Of a stretch of 64,000 nucleotides of DNA, positions 47,496-56,721 are shown one piece after another; the first letter of the stretch is position 1, and the number at the start of each line of letters is the position of its first letter. Both the position numbers and the translations under genes were made by a program. The stretch comes from Roseibium sp. (GTDB lineage: Bacteria; Pseudomonadota; Alphaproteobacteria; Rhizobiales; Stappiaceae): NCBI GenBank assembly GCA_017643925.1, contig JAEPML010000003.1, positions 248,001-312,000 of the forward strand. Direction: 5' to 3'. Below the pieces are notes generated by a model. It was not told where the DNA came from. It did no database searches and saw only the letters and a list, made by a program, of their open reading frames with translations.

Positions 47496-48140
47496 ATGCA
47501 CTTTCTGGTCGCTTTTCTCCTGTCCACGATCTCGCTTTCCGCGAGTGTTCATGCAGCGGATTTTCCATCCGTCGAGCTTGACGGAATTCAGGATCTCCGG
47601 TTGCAGCGTCAGGAATGGTCAGGTTTCAACGGGGTCATATCTGTCGGCGGTGGCTTCCTGACCGGGTCGGACTCTCTGGGCGGCGACAGCTTTTTCCGCT
47701 CCGGCATTGTTGCCGGATCCGTCGGCTACGATCACCAGATCAACAGCGTTGTCTTTGGGGCAGCCCTCGAAGGTGCCTACACGAATTTTCGCGGGAATTC
47801 CGCTTCCGGGAGCTCGCGGCAAAGCGCCAACTGGCTGGCTTCCGCGACAGTTCGCGCAGGCATCGATACGGGCCGGTTCATGCCCTACATCTCTGCCGGT
47901 CTGGGATTTGGCAATTACAAGGTCGAACGCAAGAGCGACGGCGCTTCAGACGACAATACACATATTGGCTTCGTGGTGGGGGCCGGTGTCGAAGCAAGGG
48001 TTACAGACACCATTTTCGCGCGGCTGGACTACAAGCACTACGAGTTCAATGATCAAACCTACCGCATTTCGGGGTGGGCTCCCTTCGATGTCGAAGGACA
48101 AGCAGACACGTTTACGCTCGGGTTGGGCTATCGTTTCTGA
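47496..48140 (+). CDS. Outer-membrane beta-barrel protein, Omp25/31-like
   Basis: A 214-residue exported protein. The signal peptide ends VHA before ADFPS. The mature protein is a small eight-strand-type barrel with alternating hydrophobic strands (VISVGGGFLTG, FMPYISAGLGFGNYKVE, DTIFARLDYKHYEF) and the C-terminal aromatic GLGYRF needed for BAM assembly. It belongs to the porin-like opacity/Omp25-31 group common in Rhizobiales. Such proteins stabilise the envelope. A small repeat, GACCCT...AGGGTC, lies just upstream of the start. Confidence 0.88.
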   Translation: MHFLVAFLLSTISLSASVHAADFPSVELDGIQDLRLQRQEWSGFNGVISVGGGFLTGSDSLGGDSFFRSGIVAGSVGYDHQINSVVFGAALEGAYTNFRGNSASGSSRQSANWLASATVRAGIDTGRFMPYISAGLGFGNYKVERKSDGASDDNTHIGFVVGAGVEARVTDTIFARLDYKHYEFNDQTYRISGWAPFDVEGQADTFTLGLGYRF

Positions 48141-48178
48141 TCAATCAGCCTTGCCTTTGGCCTTTTTTACGTGATTTC

Positions 48179-48700
48179 TCAGGCCTCAGGCCGCAGGCAC
48201 AACTGGTATCCACTCGCAAGCACCGAGAGAGTTTCTTCATTCGGTTGCGACAGGAACTGATCGATGATCTGCCTCAGCGCGGAATACAATTGCCGATGCT
48301 GGCGCAGACGCCTGTAGGACGAACCCAACCTGTAAACCTGATCGATTTCCTCGCGCGAGAACAAGTCCAAACCGGCGATCCCGAGTACAACTCCAAGATC
48401 GGCGTTGGTCCTGCGTGACATGTTGTGCGCCATGAGAAACCCGAACAGGCCGGTTACGAAGCGGTTTTCAGGTGACAGCGTCTCGAACTCTCTTCCGGCG
48501 GTCGCCAGAACCAGTCTCATGATTTCGACGGTGGCCGCTGCAGCAAATTCCGTAGGCGTATTGGTGTCCGGGATTTCGAGGCGTGCTTCCTGCAACATCG
48601 CGTCAAGCTTCGCACGCAGGCGGTCTTCCGTCTCTACCGCTCTCAATTCGGAAATAAACTCCGGTTCAATCGATGTGTGACTTCCAAATAAACTAAGCAT
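48179..48700 (-). CDS. Hypothetical helical protein
   Basis: A 173-residue protein starting MLSLFGSHTS (start 48700, with GAGG upstream; a longer frame to 48763 would enter a terminator). It is predicted to be mostly helical, with charged heptad-like stretches (FISELRAVETEDRLRAKLDAMLQEARLE) and a hydrophobic middle (EIMRLVLATA). No signal peptide, membrane span or known motif is evident. It converges with the barrel gene. I do not recognise a family. Confidence 0.6.
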   Translation of the reverse strand: MLSLFGSHTSIEPEFISELRAVETEDRLRAKLDAMLQEARLEIPDTNTPTEFAAAATVEIMRLVLATAGREFETLSPENRFVTGLFGFLMAHNMSRRTNADLGVVLGIAGLDLFSREEIDQVYRLGSSYRRLRQHRQLYSALRQIIDQFLSQPNEETLSVLASGYQLCLRPEA

Positions 48701-48751
48701 TACACCGTCCTCACAGACGAAAGCCCACGAGTTAAATGTAGTGCAGACATG

Positions 48752-48784
48752 TGCCTGCGGCAAACGCGCGCAGGCACTTTTTTG
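48752..48784 (+). terminator. Orphan plus-strand terminator
   Basis: GTGCCTGCG (48752-48760) and CGCAGGCAC (48770-48778) form a perfect 9-bp stem with a nine-base loop and six T residues on the plus strand. Both flanking genes are on the minus strand, and the nearest plus-strand gene ends about 610 bases earlier. On the minus strand the stem is not followed by T residues. It therefore points to an unannotated plus-strand transcript ending here. Confidence 0.75.
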
Positions 48785-48835
48785 GTTTCACCCTGCTTTT
48801 GAAGGCAAAACCCTTTCAACGATCGAGGTTTCGCT

Positions 48836-49480
48836 TCAGGAGCCTGCCTTGGGCAATCCCTTGAAGGCTTCCTTGCCCCAAACCGCTTTCACACGGGCAT
48901 CGCGACCACAGCCCTTGCGGTACCCCTTGTATGCGTCAGCCCGGGTGACATAGCCAAAGCGGGTGAGCGTACGCACATTGCTCTTGTAATAGCCCTGGTG
49001 ATAGTCCTCGGCCGGCCAGAACACGGCAGCGCCTTCCACCGGTGTCACAACCTTGCCACCAAGGACTTTGTTGGCCTTTGCAATTTCGGCCTTGGCGGCC
49101 TTGGCCTGACCCTCGTTTAAAGGGTAAATGGCGGAAGAATAGCCAAAACCGCGGTCACAGAACTGTCCATTGGCGTCGGTCACGTCGATCGTGCGCAGAA
49201 AGATCCCGACAAGGTCCTGGTAGCTGATCTTGGTTTCGTCGAAGTCGACCTTGACCACCTCCCTGTGACCACCCCGCTCATAATTCTTGTAGGTCGGATT
49301 TTGGGTTGAACCGCCACCATAGCCCGAGACTACATCCCGGACACCCGGCAGCTTTTCAAGATCGGATTCAACGCACCAGAAACATCCACCTGCGAGGATT
49401 GCGGTTTCCGCTTGTGCCGGGGCAAGGTGTGACGCGCTGGCAATCGCTGCAAGGAGCGTTAGCGGTAGAAACTGCTTCAT
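48836..49480 (-). CDS. msrA: Periplasmic peptide methionine sulfoxide reductase A
   Basis: A 214-residue MsrA with an N-terminal signal peptide (MKQFLPLTLLAAIASASHLA, cleaved near AQA-E), so it works in the periplasm. The catalytic Cys33 is in GGCFWCVESDLEKLPGV. GYGGGSTQNPTYKNY, EVVKVDFD, the DRGFGYSSAIY region and DYHQGYY follow. It reduces the S form of methionine sulfoxide in envelope proteins. A C-terminal Cys (KGCGRD) may act as resolving cysteine. It is monocistronic by appearance. Confidence 0.94.
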   Translation of the reverse strand: MKQFLPLTLLAAIASASHLAPAQAETAILAGGCFWCVESDLEKLPGVRDVVSGYGGGSTQNPTYKNYERGGHREVVKVDFDETKISYQDLVGIFLRTIDVTDANGQFCDRGFGYSSAIYPLNEGQAKAAKAEIAKANKVLGGKVVTPVEGAAVFWPAEDYHQGYYKSNVRTLTRFGYVTRADAYKGYRKGCGRDARVKAVWGKEAFKGLPKAGS

Positions 49481-49628
49481 GTTAGGTCCTCCAGTTGTTG
49501 TTGTTAGAGCTAACGCATCCTGGCCTCAAGGCAACTCAAGTCCGTTCGCATCGCTGCACAACCCTGTGAGACATACGTGAGCAAACCCGATCAAGACCAC
49601 GCCGCAACATGTTGTCATCTGCGGATCA

Positions 49629-50033
49629 ATGTCCGCGCTCAAGATCATGGAAACACTTGCGGCCAGACTGCGAAAAGAAGGCTACAGGGTTTCGACACCG
49701 GTGCCCGAAGAAGGGAAACTGGACTGGCAAAATATGTCACTTGCCGAAGCCGTTGCCATCAAGAAAGGCTTTCTCGACGACTATTTCGAGGTGATCCGCG
49801 ATGCAGATATCGTGCTGATCGCCAATGTCGAAAAACACGGGATCGACGGCTATGTCGGTGCCAACACGCTTATGGAGGCAGCGTGCGGTCATGCCCTGCG
49901 CAAACCCGTCATCTTCCTTCACCCTGTGGGAATGCAAGCTTGTCAGATCGAGGCTTGCGCCATTTCCTCGGGCATTCTTCATGGTGATGCCGCGCGACTG
50001 AAAGAATTACTGGCAGACCTCTCGGCCTCCTGA
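49629..50033 (+). CDS. CGSMS-type nucleoside-deoxyribosyltransferase-like protein, 5' end disrupted
   Basis: The open frame from ATG 49629 gives 134 residues with GIDGYVGANTLMEAACGHAL, which resembles the nucleoside 2-deoxyribosyltransferase-like fold. The family normally starts with a strand ending CGSMS. Here those residues (HVVICGSMS) are encoded in frame upstream of the ATG, at 49608-49634, but no ATG, GTG or TTG precedes them before the stop TGA at 49578. A GTG at 49577 begins a neighbouring frame (MSKPDQDHAA), so one extra base near 49580-49607 seems to separate start and body. It is either a frameshifted gene, an assembly error or an unusual start. Confidence 0.6.
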   Translation: MSALKIMETLAARLRKEGYRVSTPVPEEGKLDWQNMSLAEAVAIKKGFLDDYFEVIRDADIVLIANVEKHGIDGYVGANTLMEAACGHALRKPVIFLHPVGMQACQIEACAISSGILHGDAARLKELLADLSAS

Positions 50034-50045
50034 CACAGCCTGGTT

Positions 50046-50423
50046 TCAGTCGTCCCAGATCCGCGCCTGTTCTTCAAAGCCGGGCAATTGCGGATGCACG
50101 ACACAGAAACGGTGTCCGCTCGTGGCTTCCATCACGACCCAGCGATCAAACCGCTGAACGATCGTAGCGCCCAGTTTTTCAAGGCGCTCAACCTCCCTTT
50201 CGGGATCATCCGTTTCGATATCCAGGTGGACTCTCGAAGGATGGTCGACCGCCTGCAGCAGGATCCCGATCTCACCCTCCTTGCCATGCAGGCGTCGATA
50301 GCGCGCGTTTTTCGCCTCCGTTTCGACAGTCCGCCCCAGGGCACCGGCCCAGAACGCCGCATGATCATCAATGTCCCCGGCTTCGCATTCAATCACCAGA
50401 TCTCCCAAACGGCTTTTGTGCAT
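50046..50423 (-). CDS. VOC/glyoxalase-family protein
   Basis: A 125-residue single VOC domain: MHKSRLGDLVIECEAGDIDD, FWAGALGRTVE, GILLQAVDHPSRVHLDIETDD and HRFCVVHPQ. VOC proteins use a divalent metal for glyoxalase, dioxygenase or antibiotic-binding roles; the substrate is unknown. The start at 50423 has GGGAGA upstream, whereas a longer reading to 50510 adds no domain. It converges with the CGSMS gene 12 bases away. Confidence 0.8.
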   Translation of the reverse strand: MHKSRLGDLVIECEAGDIDDHAAFWAGALGRTVETEAKNARYRRLHGKEGEIGILLQAVDHPSRVHLDIETDDPEREVERLEKLGATIVQRFDRWVVMEATSGHRFCVVHPQLPGFEEQARIWDD

Positions 50424-50518
50424 GCCTGTCTCCCAATAGAGTTGATTGAGAACAAATATCGAACAAGTAGGGGCGGACCGCAAGATCCGCCCCGAAGTTT
50501 TGTGAACCAAAGCCTTTG

Positions 50519-51955
50519 TCAGGCCGACATGCCGTCAGACCTTGCCGCACCGGGGGACATTCCGGTCCAGTCGATCTTCTGAGTTGCGAACATGGTAATT
50601 GCCAGGGCAACGAAGGCGATTACGGAACCGATCAGCAAGGCGTAGTCCTGTTCTCGCATGAGCGCAAAGAGCACTGCAAAAATGCCCGCCAGAACAGCAA
50701 ACATGACAAGCCCCGCTACCCGGCTTTTCAAGGAGGTTCCGATATAGAATGCGTTCAAGGTAGTCGCTGCAGAAGCGGCGATCAGGTAGGCACGCGAATA
50801 GCCGACATGTTCCGCGAAAGCGAGCAGCATGACATAGAAGATGATGAGGGCCAGTCCGACGAGGCCATACTGTATCCAGTGAACCCGCCAGCCTGATTGC
50901 AATTCCAGTACGAAGACAGCCAGGAAAATCAGGGAGATAAAACCGATCGCGTATTTCAGCGAGCGAGAGATGGTCTGGTAGAAATTGACGGGCTCGACGA
51001 ATTGCACACCCATCATCCTGTCCTGAAGAGGCAGGTGATCTTCACTCCATACTTTGGGAATGCCGCGGGCAAGATAGGGAATGGTCCAGGTCGCATCGAA
51101 GCCGGTTTCTGAAATCGTGCGCTGTTCCGGCAGGAAGGACCCGGTGAACCCGGGATGTGGCCAGTCGGATCTCAGGGTGACTTTCGTGGTCTGCCCCGCT
51201 GGAGCGACAAAAAGCGATGTCGAACCGTTGAGCTGCAACGCGATGTTGAACTGAAATCCCTTTCGCCACTTCAGTGGCGGGACGCTGGCATTGATCCCTG
51301 ATGGCCGAACGGCCCCGCGGGAAAAGGAAGACGGCGACACGGTGAGGACATCGGACCCGGGCTCAAATTTCGAAGACTGCCCGTTGCCGAACCCGAGCGT
51401 GACCTCACTCTTGAGCGCACGAACATCGCCGATCCCCATCACGAGTACGGCTTTGTTGGCATGAATGTCGAGGGAGCCCCCATGCTCGGCGCCAAACGCG
51501 GTTTCATCAGGTGCTGCAAAGCGCCCGGACAGGACAAGTTCTCCCCGATAGACCGGGAGTGAATAGATGGATTTCTGCCGCTCTTCGACCGCAATATCGC
51601 CGGCCACGTCCAGCCTTTCGGGAAAGAATACCGCGAGATGCCTGTCAATCTGCGTTCTCGCTTTCTCGCCTGTACCGACCGTGTAGGTTTCAGTGAAAGG
51701 AACGGCCAGGTAAGGACCGTTGATTTCCTGCGCCCCGCCCCAGGATGCGGCAATGTCGCGAGCAACCTCCCTTGCCCTGTCAGCGCGCTCTTCCACCAGA
51801 ACCCAGACGAATGTTGTCGGGATCATCAGCATCAACGTAACGAAACCGATCAGGACAAATTTCACTGCGGGTGACTTCAAGAAGGAAATGACCTTCGGTG
51901 TCCATTGAGGCGGAACAGGTCTATCAGGCGTGGGAATTTCGGTATCACTTGTCAT
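50519..51955 (-). CDS. creD: CreD-family inner-membrane protein
   Basis: A 478-residue CreD protein. After a short cytoplasmic start there is one membrane segment (about 31-53), a large periplasmic region (about 55-320, with GPYLAVPFTETYT and GSFLPEQRTI) and five to six closely packed membrane segments (about 330-470). CreD affects colicin tolerance and envelope integrity and is induced by the CreBC system in enterics; no creBC genes are nearby. The start at 51955 (MTSDTEIP) is preferred over 52018, which would extend towards the sdhB terminator. Confidence 0.85.
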   Translation of the reverse strand: MTSDTEIPTPDRPVPPQWTPKVISFLKSPAVKFVLIGFVTLMLMIPTTFVWVLVEERADRAREVARDIAASWGGAQEINGPYLAVPFTETYTVGTGEKARTQIDRHLAVFFPERLDVAGDIAVEERQKSIYSLPVYRGELVLSGRFAAPDETAFGAEHGGSLDIHANKAVLVMGIGDVRALKSEVTLGFGNGQSSKFEPGSDVLTVSPSSFSRGAVRPSGINASVPPLKWRKGFQFNIALQLNGSTSLFVAPAGQTTKVTLRSDWPHPGFTGSFLPEQRTISETGFDATWTIPYLARGIPKVWSEDHLPLQDRMMGVQFVEPVNFYQTISRSLKYAIGFISLIFLAVFVLELQSGWRVHWIQYGLVGLALIIFYVMLLAFAEHVGYSRAYLIAASAATTLNAFYIGTSLKSRVAGLVMFAVLAGIFAVLFALMREQDYALLIGSVIAFVALAITMFATQKIDWTGMSPGAARSDGMSA

Positions 51956-52137
51956 TGAGTACAAACCTCTGCCAATAGGCCGCAGCGAGACACTGCCGCC
52001 AGTCAATTTCATGACCATCTATTGCCGGCAAGGAGGGTTTGAGGCGGCCCTTAGAAGGGTTTCAGGAGAGTTTGTGCAGTTTTTGCGCAAGCCCCTCAGG
52101 ACGAGGGCGTTGGGGACTTCGCACCTCCGGATCAAAC

Positions 52138-52162
52138 AAAAAAAAGCCGCCCTGAGGGCGGC
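52138..52162 (-). terminator. Terminator of the sdh operon
   Basis: GCCGCCC (52146-52152) and GGGCGGC (52156-52162) with a three-base loop; on the minus strand a run of eight T residues follows, 30 bases past the sdhB stop. Confidence 0.92.
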
Positions 52163-52191
52163 CTTTCGAAAAGTCGGCAATGTTCTGAAAG

Positions 52192-52974
52192 TCAGACGCG
52201 GCGTTCCACCAGCATCTTCTTGATCTCCGCAATCGCCTTGGCCGGATTGAGGCCTTTCGGGCAGGCTTGCGAGCAGTTCATGATGGTGTGGCAGCGGTAG
52301 AGACGGAAGGGATCTTCCAGATTGTCCAGACGCTCGCCGGTGGCTTCGTCGCGGCTGTCGATCAGCCAGCGATAGGCCTGCAGCAAAACGGCCGGGCCGA
52401 GATACCGGTCGCCGTTCCACCAGTAGCTCGGACAGGAGGTGGAGCAGCAGGCACACAGGATGCATTCGTAAAGACCGTCAAGTTTGACACGGTCTTCGTG
52501 AGACTGGCGCCACTCCTTCTCAGGTGCCGGCGACACCGTCTTCAGCCACGGTTCGATGGAGCGGTGCTGCGCGTAGAAACGGGTCAGATCCGGAACAAGG
52601 TCTTTCACGACGGCCATGTGCGGCAGCGGATAGATCTTGACCACATCGCCGGCGATCTCGTCCGTGCCCTTGGTGCAGGCCAGAGTGTTGGTGCCGTCGA
52701 TGTTCATGGCGCAGGACCCGCAGATGCCTTCCCGGCAGGAGCGCCGGAAGGTCAGCGTCGGGTCGATCTTGTCCTTGATGTAGATAAGACCGTCCAGGAC
52801 CATCGGGCCACAGTCGTCGGCATCGACGAAATAGGTGTCGACACGCGGGTTGCGGCCATCATCCGGATTCCAGCGATAGATACGGTATTCGCGCAGGTTG
52901 GTTGCGCCTTCCGGCTTGTCCCACACCTTGCCTTCCGTCACCTGGGAGTTCCGGGGAAGCGTCAGCTGAACCAT
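52192..52974 (-). CDS. sdhB: Succinate dehydrogenase iron-sulfur subunit
   Basis: A 260-residue SdhB with three Fe-S cluster sites: [12 protein letters not shown]...LAC for [2Fe-2S], [16 protein letters not shown] and [17 protein letters not shown] for the [4Fe-4S] and [3Fe-4S] clusters. It carries electrons from the SdhA flavin to the quinone site in complex II at the inner membrane. It is the last gene of sdhCDAB, but is separated from sdhA by an FkbM-methyltransferase gene and a 58-base gap that contains a GGCCCG...CGGGCC hairpin (52995-53017). Confidence 0.98.
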   Translation of the reverse strand: MVQLTLPRNSQVTEGKVWDKPEGATNLREYRIYRWNPDDGRNPRVDTYFVDADDCGPMVLDGLIYIKDKIDPTLTFRRSCREGICGSCAMNIDGTNTLACTKGTDEIAGDVVKIYPLPHMAVVKDLVPDLTRFYAQHRSIEPWLKTVSPAPEKEWRQSHEDRVKLDGLYECILCACCSTSCPSYWWNGDRYLGPAVLLQAYRWLIDSRDEATGERLDNLEDPFRLYRCHTIMNCSQACPKGLNPAKAIAEIKKMLVERRV

Positions 52975-53032
52975 CTCGTTACTGCTCCGCGTTGGGCCCG
53001 TTTTTCGCGTCCGGGCCTGTCAATCCTTGTAC

Positions 53033-53878
53033 TCAGTTTTCGAGCTCAAAGATCATGTTGTCATTTGTCTGGCCGGTGACCTTGTAGCCGCGGCTTGCCA
53101 GTTCGGGCAGGCAATCCTCGGACCAGTAGGGCCGGCAATTGGTTTCCAGAAGGATCACGCGGGGCCAGAGGCTTCTTTCCGCGTGTCTCAGAAAAGGCAG
53201 GAGAACACGGTCCTCGAACCCTTCAACATCCACTTTCAAAACATCGATCCGACCAAGGTTCTCGTCGTCGGCAAGTACCGTCAGCGGCACCACCTTCACG
53301 AAGGTCGGCGACCAGTCACCCGCCCATTCACCGGTGGTCAGATCCTTCACCAGGGTCGCAAAACCGCAATTGCTGGGCTCCAGCCACAGAGGCATCGTGT
53401 CTTCGCGCGGGCCAACGGCCGTGTTGACGATCCGAACGTTCTTCAGGTCGTTTGCACGGACGTTGAAACTGAGCTTGTCCGCCGTTTGCGGATTGGCCTC
53501 GACAGACAGCACATCCGCACCGAGCCCGGCCGCAAAGACCGAGTAGGAGCCAATGTTCGCCCCAACATCGACAAACACCTTGCCCGGTCCCAGATAGGGC
53601 TCGATCAGGCGGTGCTCCTCGCGCTCCGGCAAGCGGCCCTTGGCGAGGATCTTGCGGTCGTCATAGTTTTCGCCCGGATAGATCCGGAACTTCAGACCAT
53701 CGGCTTCAAGGTCGTAAGGCCCTCTGAAGAAACGTGCCACGAGAGCCCGAATGCGTTTGCGCAGGCTCTTGGACAGATCATGCCTGTCGGCGAGGCGCCA
53801 GGCAGCCCGGACCATCCGCTCGGCCTTGTAGGTGCCGAACGGACTTCTTGTATCCAGGAGTGTCATCGCCTCGCTCAC
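53033..53878 (-). CDS. FkbM-family methyltransferase inside the sdh operon
   Basis: A 281-residue FkbM-type SAM methyltransferase with the cofactor loop VFVDVGANIGSYSVFAAGLG (about 100-119), VLSVEANPQTADKL and IDVLKVDVEGFEDRVL. These enzymes O-methylate sugars, polysaccharides or secondary metabolites. The start is a GTG at 53878 with GGAG six bases upstream. Only 12 bases separate it from sdhA, so it is co-transcribed with complex II genes, to which it has no known functional link. It may be a chance insertion. Confidence 0.88.
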   Translation of the reverse strand: MSEAMTLLDTRSPFGTYKAERMVRAAWRLADRHDLSKSLRKRIRALVARFFRGPYDLEADGLKFRIYPGENYDDRKILAKGRLPEREEHRLIEPYLGPGKVFVDVGANIGSYSVFAAGLGADVLSVEANPQTADKLSFNVRANDLKNVRIVNTAVGPREDTMPLWLEPSNCGFATLVKDLTTGEWAGDWSPTFVKVVPLTVLADDENLGRIDVLKVDVEGFEDRVLLPFLRHAERSLWPRVILLETNCRPYWSEDCLPELASRGYKVTGQTNDNMIFELEN

Positions 53879-53890
53879 CCGGGTCTCCGC

Positions 53891-55717
53891 TTAATAGACG
53901 CGCGCTTTCGGCGCGATCTTCTTCGGATCGATGCCACCTTCCTCGAAGGTGGTCAGCGGGTCGAGTACGACCGGGCGGTAGTCCAGTTTGACATCGCCGT
54001 CATCGTTGACCCAGGCCAGGGTGTGCTTGCGCCAGTTTTCGTCGTCACGACCGGCAAACGGACCGTCCTTGTAATCCTCGCGAGCATGCGCTCCACGGCT
54101 TTCCTTGCGCGCCTCGGCGCCATAGACGGTGGTAATCGCGTTGGCCATCAGGTTTTCCAGTTCCAGTGTTTCCACCAGATCGGAGTTCCAGATCAGCGAA
54201 CGGTCGGACACTTTCAGGTCCTTCATTTCGCCCCAGATGTCGCTCAGACGCTTGCAGCCCGCTTCCAGGCTTTCCTGGGTCCGGAAAACAGCCGCGTCCT
54301 CCTGCATGGCACGTTGCATCTTGCCGCGCAGCTCAGCCGTCGGCGTGGACCCGTTGGCATTCCGCAGATTGTCGAAGCGGTCCATGATCTTTTCGCAGGA
54401 GGCTTCGCTCGGCGTCGGAACAGCAGTCTTCGGATCAACGACTTCAGCCGCCTTGATCGCCGCGGCGCGGCCGAAGACCACCAGATCGATCAGGGAGTTG
54501 GAGCCGAGACGGTTGGCACCGTGAACAGATGCGCAGCCGGCTTCACCCACCGCCATCAGGCCTTCCTGGATACGGTTCGGGTTCTTGCTGTCCGCATTCA
54601 GGACTTCACCCCAATAGTTGGTCGGAATGCCGCCCATGTTGTAGTGAACCGTCGGCAGAACCGGGATCGGGTCCTTGGTGACATCGACACCGGCAAAGAT
54701 ACGTGCCGATTCCGAAATGCCCGGCAGACGCTCGGCCAGCAATGCCGGATCCAGATGATCTAGATGCAGGAAGATGTGATCGCCGCCCTTGCCGACACCC
54801 CGGCCTTCGCGAATTTCCATGGTCATGCAGCGGGAGACAACGTCGCGCGATGCCAGATCCTTGGCCGAGGGTGCATAGCGTTCCATGAAACGCTCGCCTT
54901 CGGAGTTGACCAGGTAACCGCCCTCACCACGCGCACCTTCGGTGATCAGGCAGCCGGAACCATAGATGCCGGTCGGGTGGAACTGCACGAATTCCATGTC
55001 CTGCAGCGGCAGACCCGCGCGGGCTACCATGCCGCCGCCGTCGCCGGTGCAGGTATGCGCCGAGGTTGCCGAGAAATAGGCACGACCGTAGCCGCCGGTC
55101 GCGAGAACAACCATCTTGGCGGAGAAGCGGTGGATGGTCCCGTCGTCAAGGTTCCACGCGATCACGCCCTGGCACACACCGTCCTCGGACATGATCAGGT
55201 CGAGCGCAAAATACTCGATGTAGAATTCCGCATTGTGGCGCAGTGACTGGCCGTAGAGCGTGTGCAGGATGGCGTGACCGGTCCGGTCGGCTGCCGCACA
55301 GGTGCGCTGCACCGGCGGGCCTTCACCGTAGTTCTGCATGTGGCCACCAAACGGGCGCTGGTAGATCTTGCCTTCTTCGGTCCGCGAGAACGGAACACCA
55401 TAATGCTCCAACTCGTATACGGCCTTTGGAGCTTCACGTGCCAGGTATTCCATGGCGTCGGTGTCACCGAGCCAGTCGGATCCCTTGACCGTGTCATACA
55501 TGTGCCATTCCCAGCAGTCCGGCGTCATGTTGGTCAGGGATGCAGCAATACCGCCCTGCGCCGCGACCGTGTGGGAGCGTGTCGGAAACACCTTGGTGAT
55601 ACACGCGGTCCTGAGGCCCTGCTCGGCCATGCCGAGCGTCGCACGCAGGCCAGCGCCACCGGCGCCGACGACGACCACGTCATAGGTGTGGTCGACAAAT
55701 TCATAAGTCTTGGCCAT
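53891..55717 (-). CDS. sdhA: Succinate dehydrogenase flavoprotein subunit
   Basis: A 608-residue SdhA. Its FAD domain starts [15 protein letters not shown]; the covalent-FAD histidine is in [21 protein letters not shown] and [16 protein letters not shown] follow. It oxidises succinate to fumarate and passes electrons to SdhB. It is five bases after sdhD. Length and motifs are normal. Confidence 0.99.
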   Translation of the reverse strand: MAKTYEFVDHTYDVVVVGAGGAGLRATLGMAEQGLRTACITKVFPTRSHTVAAQGGIAASLTNMTPDCWEWHMYDTVKGSDWLGDTDAMEYLAREAPKAVYELEHYGVPFSRTEEGKIYQRPFGGHMQNYGEGPPVQRTCAAADRTGHAILHTLYGQSLRHNAEFYIEYFALDLIMSEDGVCQGVIAWNLDDGTIHRFSAKMVVLATGGYGRAYFSATSAHTCTGDGGGMVARAGLPLQDMEFVQFHPTGIYGSGCLITEGARGEGGYLVNSEGERFMERYAPSAKDLASRDVVSRCMTMEIREGRGVGKGGDHIFLHLDHLDPALLAERLPGISESARIFAGVDVTKDPIPVLPTVHYNMGGIPTNYWGEVLNADSKNPNRIQEGLMAVGEAGCASVHGANRLGSNSLIDLVVFGRAAAIKAAEVVDPKTAVPTPSEASCEKIMDRFDNLRNANGSTPTAELRGKMQRAMQEDAAVFRTQESLEAGCKRLSDIWGEMKDLKVSDRSLIWNSDLVETLELENLMANAITTVYGAEARKESRGAHAREDYKDGPFAGRDDENWRKHTLAWVNDDGDVKLDYRPVVLDPLTTFEEGGIDPKKIAPKARVY

Positions 55718-55722
55718 CCGGG

Positions 55723-56106
55723 TTAGCCTCCAAAGCCAATCTTGAGCACTGCAAAGATGCAGCCGAAACCGATAAAGGCGCAGAAAAAGGTGTTCGCCAT
55801 CAATGTGAGGAACTTGAGGCCTTCGCCATGCACATAGTCTTCAATGATCACCTGCATGCCGAGCTTCATATGATAGACACCGGACAGGATGACCAGCAGC
55901 AGGACGATCGAGATAAGCGGATTCTTGAGGGTCTCGATCACGTCACCGTGGCTGGAGCCCTGCATCGAGATCACGAGGATTACGAAAAAGGAAATCAGGA
56001 AGACGTTGGCAACTGCCGTGACGCGCTGTTTCCAGAAATGATCGGTGCCTTCCTTGGCAGAGCCGAGGCCGCGAACCTTGTTGAGCGGGGTGCGCATATC
56101 AGTCAT
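55723..56106 (-). CDS. sdhD: Succinate dehydrogenase membrane anchor subunit
   Basis: A 127-residue hydrophobic anchor with three membrane helices (about 33-50, 62-80 and 105-125). It begins [20 protein letters not shown], and [20 protein letters not shown] holds the haem/quinone-side residues. With SdhC it binds quinone and haem b. It follows sdhC by ten bases. Confidence 0.95.
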   Translation of the reverse strand: MTDMRTPLNKVRGLGSAKEGTDHFWKQRVTAVANVFLISFFVILVISMQGSSHGDVIETLKNPLISIVLLLVILSGVYHMKLGMQVIIEDYVHGEGLKFLTLMANTFFCAFIGFGCIFAVLKIGFGG

Positions 56107-56116
56107 GACACTCTCC

Positions 56117-56515
56117 TTAGCGAACGGCGTAGCCGATGATCCAGAGGATCAGCGTCAGGGATACGGAACCGATGATGGTGGCCTTGGCCAACCATTCGCG
56201 AGACTCCTTGCCGAAGCCCGCACCCATGTCCCAGATGAAGTGGCGGAGGCCGCCGAGCATGTGGTGTACCAGGGCCCAGGTGAAGCCGAAGAGGATCAGG
56301 CGCCCGAGGATGGATCCGTAAAGCTCGTTGACGAAATCGAAATAGGCGGGGCCTGCCGCAGCTGCGATCAGCCACCAGGCCAGCAGGATCGTGCCGAAAT
56401 AAAGGGCTGCTCCCGTGATGCGGTGCAGGATCGACATAACCATCGTCAGAATCGGCTTATAAATCTGAAGATGTGGCGACAGCGGGCGGTTGCCCCGCAG
56501 ATCGGCGTTCGACAT
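56117..56515 (-). CDS. sdhC: Succinate dehydrogenase cytochrome b556 subunit
   Basis: A 132-residue three-helix subunit with the SdhC signature RPLSPHLQIYKPILTMVMSILHRITGAAL at the N-terminus and HHMLGGLRHFIWD, containing the haem-ligand His. It is the first gene of the operon; a perfect inverted repeat lies 26-49 bases upstream of its ATG. Confidence 0.96.
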   Translation of the reverse strand: MSNADLRGNRPLSPHLQIYKPILTMVMSILHRITGAALYFGTILLAWWLIAAAAGPAYFDFVNELYGSILGRLILFGFTWALVHHMLGGLRHFIWDMGAGFGKESREWLAKATIIGSVSLTLILWIIGYAVR

Positions 56516-56540
56516 GGAATTCCTCTCCCGTACGACGCAT

Positions 56541-56564
56541 GCTTACGTTTACGGAAACGTAAGC
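56541..56564. promoter_or_regulatory. Perfect 10-bp inverted repeat upstream of sdhC
   Basis: GCTTACGTTT (56541-56550), spacer ACGG, AAACGTAAGC (56555-56564). The arms are perfect and lie 26-49 bases before the sdhC start, where a repressor or activator would act. The inner sequence GGAAACGTAA (56553-56562) recurs upstream of sucA, and TTTACGTAAG lies 14 bases before the mdh start (40190-40199). Confidence 0.6.
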
Positions 56565-56721
56565 AAATCAAAGCGTTGTCTAGAGGGGTTCTAGCGCCAA
56601 CGCTTCCAAAGGTCAAAATATCCTATAGGCGTAATTGCGCCGAAACCACTTTTGAATCGTTTAAACGGGAAAGAATTTTTGCGCGACGCAACATAATTAC
56701 CTGAAACGGCACGAGGCTGCC

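Noticed and set aside
53027-54763. 578-codon plus-strand open frame
   Set aside because: Antisense to the FkbM gene and sdhA; no recognisable domain.
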